Both the position numbers and the translations under genes were made by a program. Positions 15,853 through 24,511 of a stretch of 33,715 bases of DNA are shown here, one piece after another. Positions within the stretch are counted from its first letter, which is position 1, and the number at the start of each line of letters is the position of its first letter. The notes under the pieces were generated by a model. The model was not told the origin of the DNA, did not search any database, and saw only the letters and a program-made list of their open reading frames with translations. The stretch comes from Olavius algarvensis Gamma 3 endosymbiont (lineage in GTDB: Bacteria; Pseudomonadota; Gammaproteobacteria; GCA-001735895), in assembly GCA_001735895.1 (NCBI GenBank), contig DS021202.1:44925-78639 (forward strand), given 5' to 3'.

Positions 15853-16747
15853 TGCGGCGCTGTTCGCGCCTCTGGTCGATGAGTATCAGCAAAGAGTAGA
15901 CACCGCGCTCGAGCGCTGGCTGCCGCCCTCCGATGTCAATCCGATGTGCCTGCACCAGGCAATGCGTTATGCGGTACTGGCGCCCGGCAAACGGGTGCGC
16001 CCCATCCTGGTGTACGCGACGGCGGCGGCGCTGGGTATCGACCTGGAGCGCGTCGACGGCGCCGCCAGTGCGGTCGAAATCATACATGCCTATTCTCTGA
16101 TCCACGACGACCTGCCGGCGATGGATGACGATGACCTGCGCCGCGGGCGTCCGACCTGCCATCGAAAATTCGATGAAGCCACCGCGATACTTGCCGGTGA
16201 CGCACTACAGGCACTGGCTTTTTATATCATCAGCCACGATCCGAAAATGACCCCGGATTCGGCGTCCCGTTTACAAATGATAGAAAAACTATCCCTGTTT
16301 TCCGGTTCACGCGGGATGGCTGGAGGGCAGGCGATCGATCTGGCCGCAGTCGGTAAATCCCTCAATGTCGCCGAACTCGAAACCATGCATATACACAAGA
16401 CCGGAGCCCTGATCTGCACCTGCATCCAGTTGGCGGCGCTGAGCACCGATCAGCTCAGCACGCAGCAGCAGCAAGCCCTCGATTCCTATGCCAAATCGAT
16501 CGGCCTGTCTTTCCAGGTGCAGGATGACATCCTCGACGTAACCGGCGACACGGCTACCCTCGGCAAGGCTCAGGGTGCGGACAGTGCCCGCAACAAGCCC
16601 ACCTATCCGTCGATAATCGGCCTCGAAGCTTCCCAGGAAAAGACCAGGGAATTGCATCGGAAAGCGCTTAAGGCTTTGTCGATATTTGGTGAGGAAGCCG
16701 ACATTTTGCGGTATATTTCGGCGTGGTTCGTCGAACGTAGCAACTGA
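15842..16747 (+). CDS. ispA: Farnesyl diphosphate synthase (geranyltranstransferase)
   Basis: IspA condenses isopentenyl diphosphate with dimethylallyl and geranyl diphosphates to make farnesyl diphosphate, the precursor of undecaprenyl phosphate and quinone side chains. The 301-residue protein has the first aspartate-rich motif DDLPAMDDDD (89-98), the second as QVQDDILDVTGD, and the GKRVRP substrate-binding block (49-54). It overlaps the xseB stop and is followed ten bases later by dxs, so three linked genes can be read as one operon supplying isoprenoid precursors. Confidence 0.95.
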   Translation: MKINAALFAPLVDEYQQRVDTALERWLPPSDVNPMCLHQAMRYAVLAPGKRVRPILVYATAAALGIDLERVDGAASAVEIIHAYSLIHDDLPAMDDDDLRRGRPTCHRKFDEATAILAGDALQALAFYIISHDPKMTPDSASRLQMIEKLSLFSGSRGMAGGQAIDLAAVGKSLNVAELETMHIHKTGALICTCIQLAALSTDQLSTQQQQALDSYAKSIGLSFQVQDDILDVTGDTATLGKAQGADSARNKPTYPSIIGLEASQEKTRELHRKALKALSIFGEEADILRYISAWFVERSN

Positions 16748-16757
16748 GCGAGGCGTC

Positions 16758-18653
16758 GTGCTGGACAACAGTTCATTGAATGATTTAAATACGACATATC
16801 CGATACTGGCGCAGATCGAATACCCGCATGATTTGCGCGAGCTCGATGAAGACCAGCTACCCGAACTGGCGGCGGAGATACGTGCTTTTCTGTTACAAAG
16901 TCTGGCGCGCACCGGCGGCCATCTCGCCTCCGGACTCGGCTCGGTCGAAATCACGATTGCCTTGCACTACCTGTTCAACACGCCCCATGACCGCCTGGTC
17001 TGGGACGTGGGTCACCAATGTTACCCGCATAAAATTCTAACCGGCCGGCGTGACCGGATGCCGAGCATGCGGCAGAAAACCGGACTTTCGGGTTTTCCCA
17101 AAATCAGCGAGTCGGAATACGACCACTTTGGCGCGGGGCACTCGAGCACTTCGATCAGCGCCGCGCTGGGCATGGCGATCGCCGCGACTTCGCAGGGCAT
17201 CGATCGCAAAACCGTAGCCATCATCGGCGATGGCGGCATGACCGCGGGCATGGCCTACGAAGCCTTGAATCACGGCGGCGCCATCGAAAACGATCTACTG
17301 GTCATCCTAAACGACAATGAAATGTCGATATCGCCCAACGTGGGCGCCATGTCGAAATACCTGTCGAGCATCTGGTCCGGCAAGATTTATTCGAGCCTGC
17401 GCTCGGGCAGCAAAAAAGTGCTGAAACGTATTCCCAGCGCCTGGGAACTGGCCAAACGTGCGGAAGAACACGTCAAGGGCATGGTCACGCCGGGCACGCT
17501 GTTCGAAGAACTCGGTTTTTCCTATTTTGGTCCTATCGACGGGCATAATCTCGGCGATTTGCTGTCGTTGATTCGCAACCTGCAGCAATTATCCGGCCCT
17601 AGAATGTTGCACATTGTTACGCGCAAAGGTCAGGGTTACCCGCCCGCGGAAGATGACGCCTGCAAGTTTCATGGCGTCGGCCCCTTTGACCCCGAGACGG
17701 GCGATGTTTTGTCATCCAGCAAACCGGGGATGCAGTCTTATACCAACACCTTCTCCGACTGGCTGGTGGCCAAGGGACAACAGGATCCGAAGCTGCACGC
17801 GATAACGCCGGCGATGCGGGAGGGTTCCGGGTTGGTAAAATTCTCCGAAGAAATACCGGAGCGCTATCACGATGTCGGCATTGCCGAGCAACATGCGGTT
17901 ACCCTGGCGGCGGGCATGGCTCGGGAGGGACTCAAACCGGTGGTCGCCATCTATTCAACTTTCCTGCAACGCGCTTACGATCAATTCGTGCACGATGTCG
18001 CGGTGCAGAATATCGATGTCACTTTCGCGGTTGACCGCGCCGGTATCGTCGGCGCGGATGGCGCGACCCATACGGGCAATTTCGACGTCGCGTTTTGCCG
18101 CTGCATTCCCGGGATTATCATGATGGCCCCGGCCAATGCCGCGGACATGATTACCCTGCTCAATACCGCTTACCGCTATCCCGGCCCCGCGCTGGTGCGC
18201 TATCCGCGGGACAGTACCACGCAAGCCGAGACCATCGAGCTCGATGACTATGCTGAAATCGGTACCGCCCTGCAGCTGCGCAGCGGTAAGAGGAGCGCAT
18301 TGCTGGTGTTCGGCAGTCTGCTCGATATCGCAACGCCGATTGCCGCAGAGCTCGACCTGAGCCTGATCAATATGCGTTTCGTCAAACCCCTCGACGCGGC
18401 GATGATAGCCGCAATGGCTGAAAACCACGACTACTTGATAACCCTCGAAGATGCGAGCATAGCCGGCGGTGCGGGCTCGGCCGTACTCGAGCTTCTCAAT
18501 CAAACCGGTGTTCAAATACCATTACTGCGGCTCGGTCTTGGCGACGTATTCCCGTCACAGGGCAGTCGTGAAGAGATTCTGGAAGATTATGGGCTCGACC
18601 CGGAATCGCTGCGAAATTCGATAATCGAGTTCACCGGGGGCACTTCCGGGTAG
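16758..18653 (+). CDS. dxs: 1-deoxy-D-xylulose-5-phosphate synthase
   Basis: Dxs makes 1-deoxyxylulose 5-phosphate from pyruvate and glyceraldehyde 3-phosphate with thiamine diphosphate, the first step of the MEP isoprenoid route. The 631-residue protein from GTG 16758 has the thiamine motif GDGGMTAG (157-164) through Asn185, the AED loop (PPAEDDACKFH) and the pyrimidine-domain DVGIAEQHAVTLAAGMA with its catalytic Glu. The GTG is preferred over an upstream ATG at 16686, which lies inside ispA; a GCGAGG ribosome site precedes the GTG. Confidence 0.96.
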   Translation: MLDNSSLNDLNTTYPILAQIEYPHDLRELDEDQLPELAAEIRAFLLQSLARTGGHLASGLGSVEITIALHYLFNTPHDRLVWDVGHQCYPHKILTGRRDRMPSMRQKTGLSGFPKISESEYDHFGAGHSSTSISAALGMAIAATSQGIDRKTVAIIGDGGMTAGMAYEALNHGGAIENDLLVILNDNEMSISPNVGAMSKYLSSIWSGKIYSSLRSGSKKVLKRIPSAWELAKRAEEHVKGMVTPGTLFEELGFSYFGPIDGHNLGDLLSLIRNLQQLSGPRMLHIVTRKGQGYPPAEDDACKFHGVGPFDPETGDVLSSSKPGMQSYTNTFSDWLVAKGQQDPKLHAITPAMREGSGLVKFSEEIPERYHDVGIAEQHAVTLAAGMAREGLKPVVAIYSTFLQRAYDQFVHDVAVQNIDVTFAVDRAGIVGADGATHTGNFDVAFCRCIPGIIMMAPANAADMITLLNTAYRYPGPALVRYPRDSTTQAETIELDDYAEIGTALQLRSGKRSALLVFGSLLDIATPIAAELDLSLINMRFVKPLDAAMIAAMAENHDYLITLEDASIAGGAGSAVLELLNQTGVQIPLLRLGLGDVFPSQGSREEILEDYGLDPESLRNSIIEFTGGTSG

Positions 18654-18814
18654 CTGGGAATAGCCGTAGATCCCAAGCCAGGATGCGGTATTTTGGCGGT
18701 TTTGCAATGCGCTGACCGGTTTAAATAATGGCTTCCGCCGTTTTTATCCCCTACAATGAGCCTCGTCGGGTTTTCAAACCGGGCAAAAATATCATTAAGC
18801 TACAGAGTATTATT

Positions 18815-19024
18815 ATGTCTGAAACAGTAACAGGCACGGTTAAATGGTTTAACGATGCCAAAGGCTATGGTTTTATTTCACAAGAGGGCGGCAAAGACGT
18901 TTTCGTTCATTACAGCGCGATACAGGGCGAAGGGCACAAGACTCTTCAGCAAGGTCAAAGCGTAACCATGAGAGTTACCGATGGCGCCAAGGGCCCGCAG
19001 GCGGAAGACGTAACGCCTGCTTAA
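18815..19024 (+). CDS. Cold-shock domain protein (CspA family)
   Basis: A 69-residue single-stranded nucleic-acid-binding beta-barrel protein that acts as an RNA chaperone. The RNP1 motif KGYGFI is at 16-21 and RNP2 DVFVHY at 28-33, with the conserved [11 protein letters not shown] start. The ATG at 18815 is chosen because it gives the canonical N-terminus; a frame reaching 18728 adds non-family residues. The 161-base gap after dxs holds a possible -10 (TACAAT at 18752-18757), which would leave a leader of roughly 55 bases. Whether expression is cold-inducible or constitutive cannot be told. Confidence 0.93.
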   Translation: MSETVTGTVKWFNDAKGYGFISQEGGKDVFVHYSAIQGEGHKTLQQGQSVTMRVTDGAKGPQAEDVTPA

Positions 19025-19147
19025 AACCAGAACAATAATTACGACAATTTCTAACCCCTGATTCCGGCCTGGCAAAGGCTGGCTCAGTCATTCCGGCGAA
19101 ATTACTGATTTCGCTAATCCGGCGGTGTGCCGAAAAAAACATCCCCA

Positions 19148-19178
19148 TAACCCGGCGACATATATTGTCGCCCGGTTA
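19148..19178. repeat. 13-bp inverted repeat (hairpin) downstream of the cold-shock gene
   Basis: Arms 19148-19160 (taacccggcgaca) and 19166-19178 pair at 12 of 13 positions around a TATAT loop. No U-tract follows on either strand, so it is a weak candidate for an intrinsic terminator of the cold-shock gene and could alternatively be a protein-binding site. Confidence 0.6.
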
Positions 19179-19228
19179 ATACTATCGCTATCCGACATGG
19201 TTAATGGGATAATCGCCGTCATGACTAT

Positions 19229-19256
19229 TTGCGTTAGACAGACTCCGCAGTATAAT
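19229..19256 (+). promoter_or_regulatory. Possible promoter of folE2
   Basis: A perfect TATAAT at 19251-19256 is preceded by TTGCGT at 19229-19234 with a 16-base spacer. Transcription would give a leader of about 100 bases before the folE2 ATG. Confidence 0.4.
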
Positions 19257-19363
19257 ACCTGACTGTTTTGCTCGGTTATTAATATGCCGTATTCATTAAT
19301 CTTCTCTTGCCCTCAGTCACCACACAGTGCTGGCCTGCCCAGGGTTTGTAACAGGAATAAGCC

Positions 19364-20185
19364 ATGAATGGTGAACCAGCCGCTAGCGGCATTGCGACAA
19401 TTCCAGACGTCCAGGGCACTGCCGACACGCGGGAATTAGCAATCAACAAGGTCGGAATCAAGGATATTCGACACCCGGTCATCGTCAAGGACCGTTCGGA
19501 TGGGCAGCAGCATACGATTGCCACCTTCAGCATGTTCGTGTTTCTGCCGCACCAGTTCAAGGGCACCCACATGTCGCGCTTCGTGAAAATCCTCAACGAT
19601 CACGAGAAAGAGATTTCCTATACTTCGTTTAACGATATGCTGCGCGAGATGGCTGGATTGCTAGAGGCGGAATCGGGTTATATCGAAATGAACTTCCCCT
19701 ACTTCGTCAACAAGAAGGCGCCGGTTTCCGGGGTGGAGTCGTTGCTGGATTATGAAGTTTCGCTGATTGGAGAAATCAAAGCCGGCGCCACCAGCACGCG
19801 CATCAAGGTACAGGTTCCCGTCACCAGTTTATGCCCTTGCTCAAAATCGATATCGGAATATGGCGCCCACAATCAACGCTCTCACGTCACGCTGGATGCA
19901 AAAACCAGCGGTTTCATCTGGATCGAGGAACTGATCGATTTAGTGGAAAAACAGGCTTCCTGCGAACTCTACGGATTACTGAAACGCCCTGACGAAAAAT
20001 ACGTCACCGAGCGCGCTTACGACAACCCCAAGTTCGTCGAGGATATGGTGCGTGATATCGCCGGTGAGTTGAACCAGGACGATCGTATCCGTCAATATGT
20101 GCTCGAATCGGAAAATTTCGAATCCATCCATAATCACTCAGCCTATGCCTTGATCGAGTACGACAAGGAAGCGCAGCAAGACTAG
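19364..20185 (+). CDS. folE2: GTP cyclohydrolase I type 2 (FolE2, GCYH-IB)
   Basis: FolE2 converts GTP to 7,8-dihydroneopterin triphosphate, the first step of folate and queuosine-type pterin synthesis. It is the alternative enzyme that does not depend strictly on zinc. The 273-residue protein starts with the family N-terminus ([20 protein letters not shown]) and carries the active-site segment [20 protein letters not shown] with Cys157 and Cys159. In several bacteria folE2 is under Zur control and backs up the zinc enzyme FolE, but no Zur box was seen here. The ATG follows AGGA. It is transcribed alone and converges on the MITE-like element. Confidence 0.93.
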   Translation: MNGEPAASGIATIPDVQGTADTRELAINKVGIKDIRHPVIVKDRSDGQQHTIATFSMFVFLPHQFKGTHMSRFVKILNDHEKEISYTSFNDMLREMAGLLEAESGYIEMNFPYFVNKKAPVSGVESLLDYEVSLIGEIKAGATSTRIKVQVPVTSLCPCSKSISEYGAHNQRSHVTLDAKTSGFIWIEELIDLVEKQASCELYGLLKRPDEKYVTERAYDNPKFVEDMVRDIAGELNQDDRIRQYVLESENFESIHNHSAYALIEYDKEAQQD

Positions 20186-20214
20186 TTCGGCGTTTCAAGC
20201 CCCGCTACAAGGCG

Positions 20215-20536
20215 CTAGCCTGCATATTGCATGAAGGGAACGAAATCAGGGGAAATCTGGCAAACAAGGTCGGACGATCGCCTGCCGAGCCATAGCCATA
20301 GCTATGGCTCAAGGGAGATCGTTCGAGATTGGCAGCCAGATTATTGATGTGCGCCGTCCATGGCGCACACCCCTTCGGGGTTGCTGCGCATCGCCAATCC
20401 GCATCCTGCGGATTGGTCCTGATTTCGTTCAGGTACAAACTGTAACCGGCCATCTTCCGAAAAAACTGACTTAACACTTTTATATTTATGTGATTTCTCC
20501 GGAGTTTGTGCCGCCTTCGTGCAATATGCAGGCTAG
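20215..20536. mobile_element. MITE-like element, 322 bp, with 22-bp terminal inverted repeats and internal hairpins
   Basis: The ends 20215-20236 and 20515-20536 are inverted copies (21 of 22 bases), starting CTAGCCTGCATATTGCA. Between them lie at least four designed-looking stems: 20287-20310 (GAGCCATAG arms), 20349-20368 (GTGCGCC arms), 20369-20381 (ACCCC/GGGGT) and 20394-20416 (CCAATCCGC arms, 9 bp). There is no transposase. The terminal CTAG on both sides could be part of the repeat or a YTAR-type target duplication. It separates the convergent folE2 and metallo-hydrolase genes. The density of symmetric structure argues for a non-autonomous mobile element copied elsewhere in the genome, which one window cannot prove. 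Confidence 0.7.
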
Positions 20537-21288
20537 ATGCTTATCCAGTCGAAGCCGGCATTTTGATTAGCGAGCACCGGCGTCGGCAGGTCTTGCAGCT
20601 GCCGAATCAGTTTATCGACGATATCAGGCGTATTGTTCTTCTCCGAGATATGCGCGGCAATCAGGCAAACCAGTTTTTCGGTATCGATTTGACGTAATAA
20701 ATCCAGTGACTGCAAATTGGATAAATGCCCATGGTTTCCACCCACGCGCTGCTTGAGCATTTCCGGATAAGGACCTTGTTCGAGCATGGCGGGATCATAA
20801 TTAAATTCCAGTAACAGCCCATCGAGCCGGCTAAAGGCGGCGACGATATGGCTGGTGATATGGCCGGTATCGGTCAACAGACCCAGACGCCGGCCGTTGT
20901 CGAGCTGATGAAAAATAAACTGCAGGGGCTCGCTGGCATCATGCGGCACCGTCACCGGCAACACTTCGATTCCCCCGATTGTCACGCTCTGGCCGGCAAC
21001 CAGTCTATGGAATTCGAAATCGGGTGGCAGGCTGGCCCGCGCGGTACCCACTGCGGTCCACAGCGGGATGCCATGGTTGGCGCAGAGCCGCTGCACCCCG
21101 CCGCTATGATCGCCGTGTTCGTGGGTTAGCAAGACTGCATCGATGTGACACGGTTCCATTTCCAGTCGCAGCAATCGCTGGGTGAACTGTCTTAGCGAGA
21201 AACCATTATCTACCAGTAAGGTAGTATCCAGGTGTTGTACCAGGGTTGCGTTGCCGCGACTGCCGCTTCCCAGCGATGCAATTCTCAT
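20533..21288 (-). CDS. YycJ/PhnP-like metallo-beta-lactamase-fold hydrolase
   Basis: A 251-residue cytosolic hydrolase with the zinc motif HEHGDH (His56, His58, Asp60, His61), an N-terminus MRIASLGSGSRGNATLV typical of the YycJ-like branch, and a C-terminal NHGHLSNLQSLDLL block. YycJ-type members act as 5'-exonucleases or phosphodiesterases, but the substrate here is unknown. It follows bamC after five bases, in the common gammaproteobacterial dapA-bamC-hydrolase order. Its last codon runs into the right end of the MITE-like element, whose CTAG supplies the TAG stop. Confidence 0.82.
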   Translation of the reverse strand: MRIASLGSGSRGNATLVQHLDTTLLVDNGFSLRQFTQRLLRLEMEPCHIDAVLLTHEHGDHSGGVQRLCANHGIPLWTAVGTARASLPPDFEFHRLVAGQSVTIGGIEVLPVTVPHDASEPLQFIFHQLDNGRRLGLLTDTGHITSHIVAAFSRLDGLLLEFNYDPAMLEQGPYPEMLKQRVGGNHGHLSNLQSLDLLRQIDTEKLVCLIAAHISEKNNTPDIVDKLIRQLQDLPTPVLANQNAGFDWISI

Positions 21289-21293
21289 GTTTG

Positions 21294-22403
21294 CTATTTA
21301 ATTTGCCGATGCAACAAACTCAAAAACTCGGCGCCTTCCTGAGAAGTATCGATTTCGCCCTTTTCGGTTTCGATTTCGACGCGGGTTATTGCATTGTTTT
21401 CTTCAGATACGATCAGAACGATGCGCCGTTGCTTGGATTCGCTCGCCGAAGCCCGAGAAAACAAACCGCTTTTTTTCTGCGAGTCCCTGACCTCGATATT
21501 AACGACGATTATACCGACTTCCTGGATCAGGCCCTGCTTGTATTCTGCGCTTACAATTTCAAAATTCAGGCGCTCTAGATTGTGATAAACCCGATTCCAG
21601 GCAATTTGATAAGGATCCTTGATGATCAGAAAGGGTGAGTTTTCCTTGGTATCGTGTTGCATGACGGCGCGCGGTTTAAACATCTTTGCGCTCGCCAATT
21701 GCTGATCGACCTGCGCCTGTTGCAAACCGAGGTAAATCATCAATCTCGATAGCATCTCGATCTCGAGCTCAGGGTCGGGCTGACGCGCGCGCCAGTCGCT
21801 ATCGCTGTCGTCACCCGAATCATTCAGCGGTTTACTTCTTTCGTTAGAGTCGAGCACATAGTTGTATTCGGCACCGCGATGAGCGATATAGACCCGGCTT
21901 CCGCCCTGCTGGTCGCGCTCTATTCTGGTTTTGAACTGATCCTGGACCGCCGACAAGTCATCGTTGCCGAGCAAACGTTCGAGCCAATTGCCAGGTTTTT
22001 TGGTAGCTCCCACTTCCTTTAAAACCCACTCGGTCTGCATGACGCCGATTACGGGTTCATCCAGGGTCAGGCGATAGCCTTCGGAGGCCCAGAAGTTCTT
22101 TGTATGCTGATAAATGTCACCGACCGGCTGGTTGATACTAAGCCAATAAAAATTCTCGCCGCCCTCGATCCGTAACGATTCGACGTTCGGTAGCACCGGC
22201 ACCTTGTCACGCGCGCTTGCGTCGTCTCCGGAAAAGACTTCGGGCAACTCAAATCCCGATTGAGATTCGGGCGCCATCAAATTGGGGGGCAATTCCAGGC
22301 GTTCGCCGACCGAGGTATCCAGATATCGCAAATCGGAATCGCTCTGGCAGCCATTGACGACAATGGTCGATGCCGCTAGCACCGCAACGAAGAAAACTCT
22401 CAT
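21294..22403 (-). CDS. bamC: Outer-membrane protein assembly factor BamC (NlpB lipoprotein)
   Basis: BamC is a lipoprotein subunit of the BAM complex that folds and inserts outer-membrane beta-barrels. The 369-residue protein has a lipoprotein signal with lipobox VNGC and acylated Cys19. The start at 22403 is required for this, because the longer frame adds 38 unrelated residues reading through dapA. The N-terminal disordered segment with SDLRYLDTS and ERLELPPNL, known to lie along BamD, is present, followed by two helix-grip domains. The ATG overlaps the dapA stop as ATGA, the classic dapA-bamC coupling. Confidence 0.9.
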   Translation of the reverse strand: MRVFFVAVLAASTIVVNGCQSDSDLRYLDTSVGERLELPPNLMAPESQSGFELPEVFSGDDASARDKVPVLPNVESLRIEGGENFYWLSINQPVGDIYQHTKNFWASEGYRLTLDEPVIGVMQTEWVLKEVGATKKPGNWLERLLGNDDLSAVQDQFKTRIERDQQGGSRVYIAHRGAEYNYVLDSNERSKPLNDSGDDSDSDWRARQPDPELEIEMLSRLMIYLGLQQAQVDQQLASAKMFKPRAVMQHDTKENSPFLIIKDPYQIAWNRVYHNLERLNFEIVSAEYKQGLIQEVGIIVVNIEVRDSQKKSGLFSRASASESKQRRIVLIVSEENNAITRVEIETEKGEIDTSQEGAEFLSLLHRQIK

Positions 22404-23275
22404 AAGGCACCGCAGGCTATCAGTGCCTGTTTGAGGGGTTGCCGATGCGCTTCGGCAAGTGCCGTCATCGGCAACCGTAAATTCAATTCGCCATAACCCA
22501 TTTGTGATACCGCCCATTTAACCGGGATAGGATTGGATTCGACAAACAGCAAGCGATGCAGTTCCGCGATTTCCGCATCGGCCGCGCGGGCCTCGGCTGC
22601 CTTGCCGGCTTGCGCGAGACGGCACATATTGGCCATTTTCGCAGGCACCACGTTAGCGGTAACCGATATTGCGCCGTGACCGCCATTTAAAATGAACTCG
22701 CAGGTGGTCGAATCGTCGCCGGTCAACAGAGCGAAGTCATCGCTCACCTGACGTTTGATATCGGCCAGCCGCTCCATGCTCCCGGTGGCTTCCTTGATAC
22801 CGACAATATTTCGGACTTTAGCCAACTCGGCGACGGTATCCGCCTGCATATCGCAGGCCGTACGCCCCGGCACGTTATAAAGCAACTGCGGAATATCGAC
22901 AGCTTCCGCGATTGCCTTATGGTGCAACACCAAGCCCAGTTGGGTCGGCTTGTTATAATAAGGGGTAACCAACAGCGCCGCTTCGGCATTGCAGTTTTGC
23001 GCAAAGCGGGTCAGTTCGATAGCTTCCGCGGTGGAATTGGCGCCGGTGCCGGCGATCATCGGCAAGCGCTGATTGATGATTTCATGGCTGCGTCGCAGCA
23101 GATCGCAATGTTCCGCCGGGCTCAGGGTTGCCGATTCGCCGGTGGTCCCGGCGATTACCAGGGCTTCGGTACCCTCGCGCACGTGAAAGTCGATCAGCGC
23201 CTCGAGCTGGCTATAATCGACATCGCCGTTTGCCAGCATGGGAGTCACTAATGCTACGATACTGCCTCTAAACAT
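22400..23275 (-). CDS. dapA: 4-hydroxy-tetrahydrodipicolinate synthase
   Basis: DapA condenses pyruvate with aspartate semialdehyde in the diaminopimelate/lysine pathway that feeds peptidoglycan. From the ATG at 23275 the protein is 291 residues. It has the Schiff-base Lys161 (IVGIKEATGS), Tyr133 (LLYNVPGRT) and Thr44-Thr45 (AGTTGES), all at the positions seen in the E. coli enzyme. GAGG lies seven bases before this ATG and decides it over an ATG ten codons upstream. The 138-base gap on its upstream side probably holds its promoter. Confidence 0.97.
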   Translation of the reverse strand: MFRGSIVALVTPMLANGDVDYSQLEALIDFHVREGTEALVIAGTTGESATLSPAEHCDLLRRSHEIINQRLPMIAGTGANSTAEAIELTRFAQNCNAEAALLVTPYYNKPTQLGLVLHHKAIAEAVDIPQLLYNVPGRTACDMQADTVAELAKVRNIVGIKEATGSMERLADIKRQVSDDFALLTGDDSTTCEFILNGGHGAISVTANVVPAKMANMCRLAQAGKAAEARAADAEIAELHRLLFVESNPIPVKWAVSQMGYGELNLRLPMTALAEAHRQPLKQALIACGAL

Positions 23276-23413
23276 GGATGACCTCGGTTGCCCATGGATT
23301 ATCAAGTGGCGTATGGTATAAAGAAAACCGCGTATTTTGAAGCTATTCCTGCGATTGCGGGAATGTTAGCCTGTTTCGGATCGACCGAGTGTCGATAACT
23401 ACCGCCGACATAC

Positions 23414-24475
23414 TCATTCGGCGATCAAATCCTCGGAAGGCCAGGCCTTGAGGATAGCCTGGATCAGAGTCGCCAGCGGAATTGCGAAGAATACCCCCCA
23501 TACGCCCCACAGACTGCCGAAAAATACGACGGCCACGATGATGGCGACGGGATGTAAATTGACCACTTCTGAAAATAATAATGGCACCAGCAAGTTACCG
23601 TCCAGAAACTGGATGAATCCGTAAATTGCCATCAACCACCCGAATTCGGAAGTGAAGCCCCACTGGAAGAATGCAATCAGGGCAACGGGGAAGGTGACAA
23701 CCGTTGCGCCGACATAGGGAATAATCACCGACAGGCCTACCGCGAGGCTCAACAACATCGCGTAATTTAAGCCCATCAGGGCGAATGCTATATAGCTCGA
23801 TACCCAGATGATTAGTACTTCGATCACCTTGCCGCGGACGTAACTGGCAATTTTGATGTCCAGTTCGGCCCAGACCGTACGTAACAAGCGGCGCTCCTCG
23901 GGCAGGAAATCGGCGAGCCAGTGAAGAATAATGCCTTTATCCTTTAAAAAGAAAAATACCATCAAAGGCAACAGGATCATATAAACCAGAAAAGTGATTA
24001 TGCCGGCTACAGAGGATAGGGAAATGGTCACGACGCGCTGCCCGATGCTGGTCAATTCGGTACGCGCCAAGTTCAGAATATCCTCGATTTGCTGGGCCGA
24101 GACATAGTCGGGATATTGTTGCGGCAACTGCAACAGCAACTGCTGTCCCTTAGCGAGCATATTTGGCATTTCGCGGAACAATTCGCTGATTTGCTTCGAC
24201 AGCGCCGGCAGTAACACAAAAAATGTCAGAATGATCGCGGTTATCATGAGTGCGGTAACAATACTCGCCGCTATGGTCCGCCCTAGATTAATCCGATGCA
24301 ACCAGATCACCAGGCCTTCGGCCAGGTAGGCGATAATGATGGCGATGAGGATCGGCATCAAATGCGTATTGAGCACAAACACCAGCAATCCGCCGGAAAT
24401 CAGAATAAAAGCGAAGATCACCGTCTGCGGGTCGGTAAAATGGCGGTGATACCATTGCTGCAAAATATCAAACAT
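23414..24475 (-). CDS. AI-2E/PerM family membrane transporter
   Basis: A 353-residue polytopic protein of the AI-2E exporter / PerM family. About eight hydrophobic helices are visible, with a soluble amphipathic segment between helices 3 and 4 (residues 85-150: LSKQISELFREMPNML ... ARTELTSIGQRV). The C-terminal part carries the family block PYVGATVVTFPVALIAFFQW and VNLHPVAIIVAVVFFGSLWG. The name reflects one E. coli member exporting autoinducer-2, while most members have no proven substrate and some act as Na/H antiporters. It sits between LysR and dapA on the same strand. Confidence 0.85.
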   Translation of the reverse strand: MFDILQQWYHRHFTDPQTVIFAFILISGGLLVFVLNTHLMPILIAIIIAYLAEGLVIWLHRINLGRTIAASIVTALMITAIILTFFVLLPALSKQISELFREMPNMLAKGQQLLLQLPQQYPDYVSAQQIEDILNLARTELTSIGQRVVTISLSSVAGIITFLVYMILLPLMVFFFLKDKGIILHWLADFLPEERRLLRTVWAELDIKIASYVRGKVIEVLIIWVSSYIAFALMGLNYAMLLSLAVGLSVIIPYVGATVVTFPVALIAFFQWGFTSEFGWLMAIYGFIQFLDGNLLVPLLFSEVVNLHPVAIIVAVVFFGSLWGVWGVFFAIPLATLIQAILKAWPSEDLIAE

Positions 24476-24511
24476 GTTGTAACACTATGCGATTATCGCC
24501 GCGGCCCGATA

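Larger units (their letters stand above)
19025..19363. other. Intergenic region between the cold-shock gene and folE2
   Basis: These 339 bases are non-coding. They contain a small hairpin GCGAAA/TTTCGC around 19096-19114, a stronger hairpin at 19148-19178, and the predicted folE2 promoter at 19229-19256, which leaves a leader of about 100 bases. I found no recognisable Zur operator or riboswitch. Confidence 0.5.

Noticed and set aside
20205-20477. A 90-codon minus-strand frame inside the MITE-like element
   Set aside because: It translates the hairpin arms, has no known domain, and begins next to the gene's own inverted repeats; open frames are expected by chance in such symmetric DNA.
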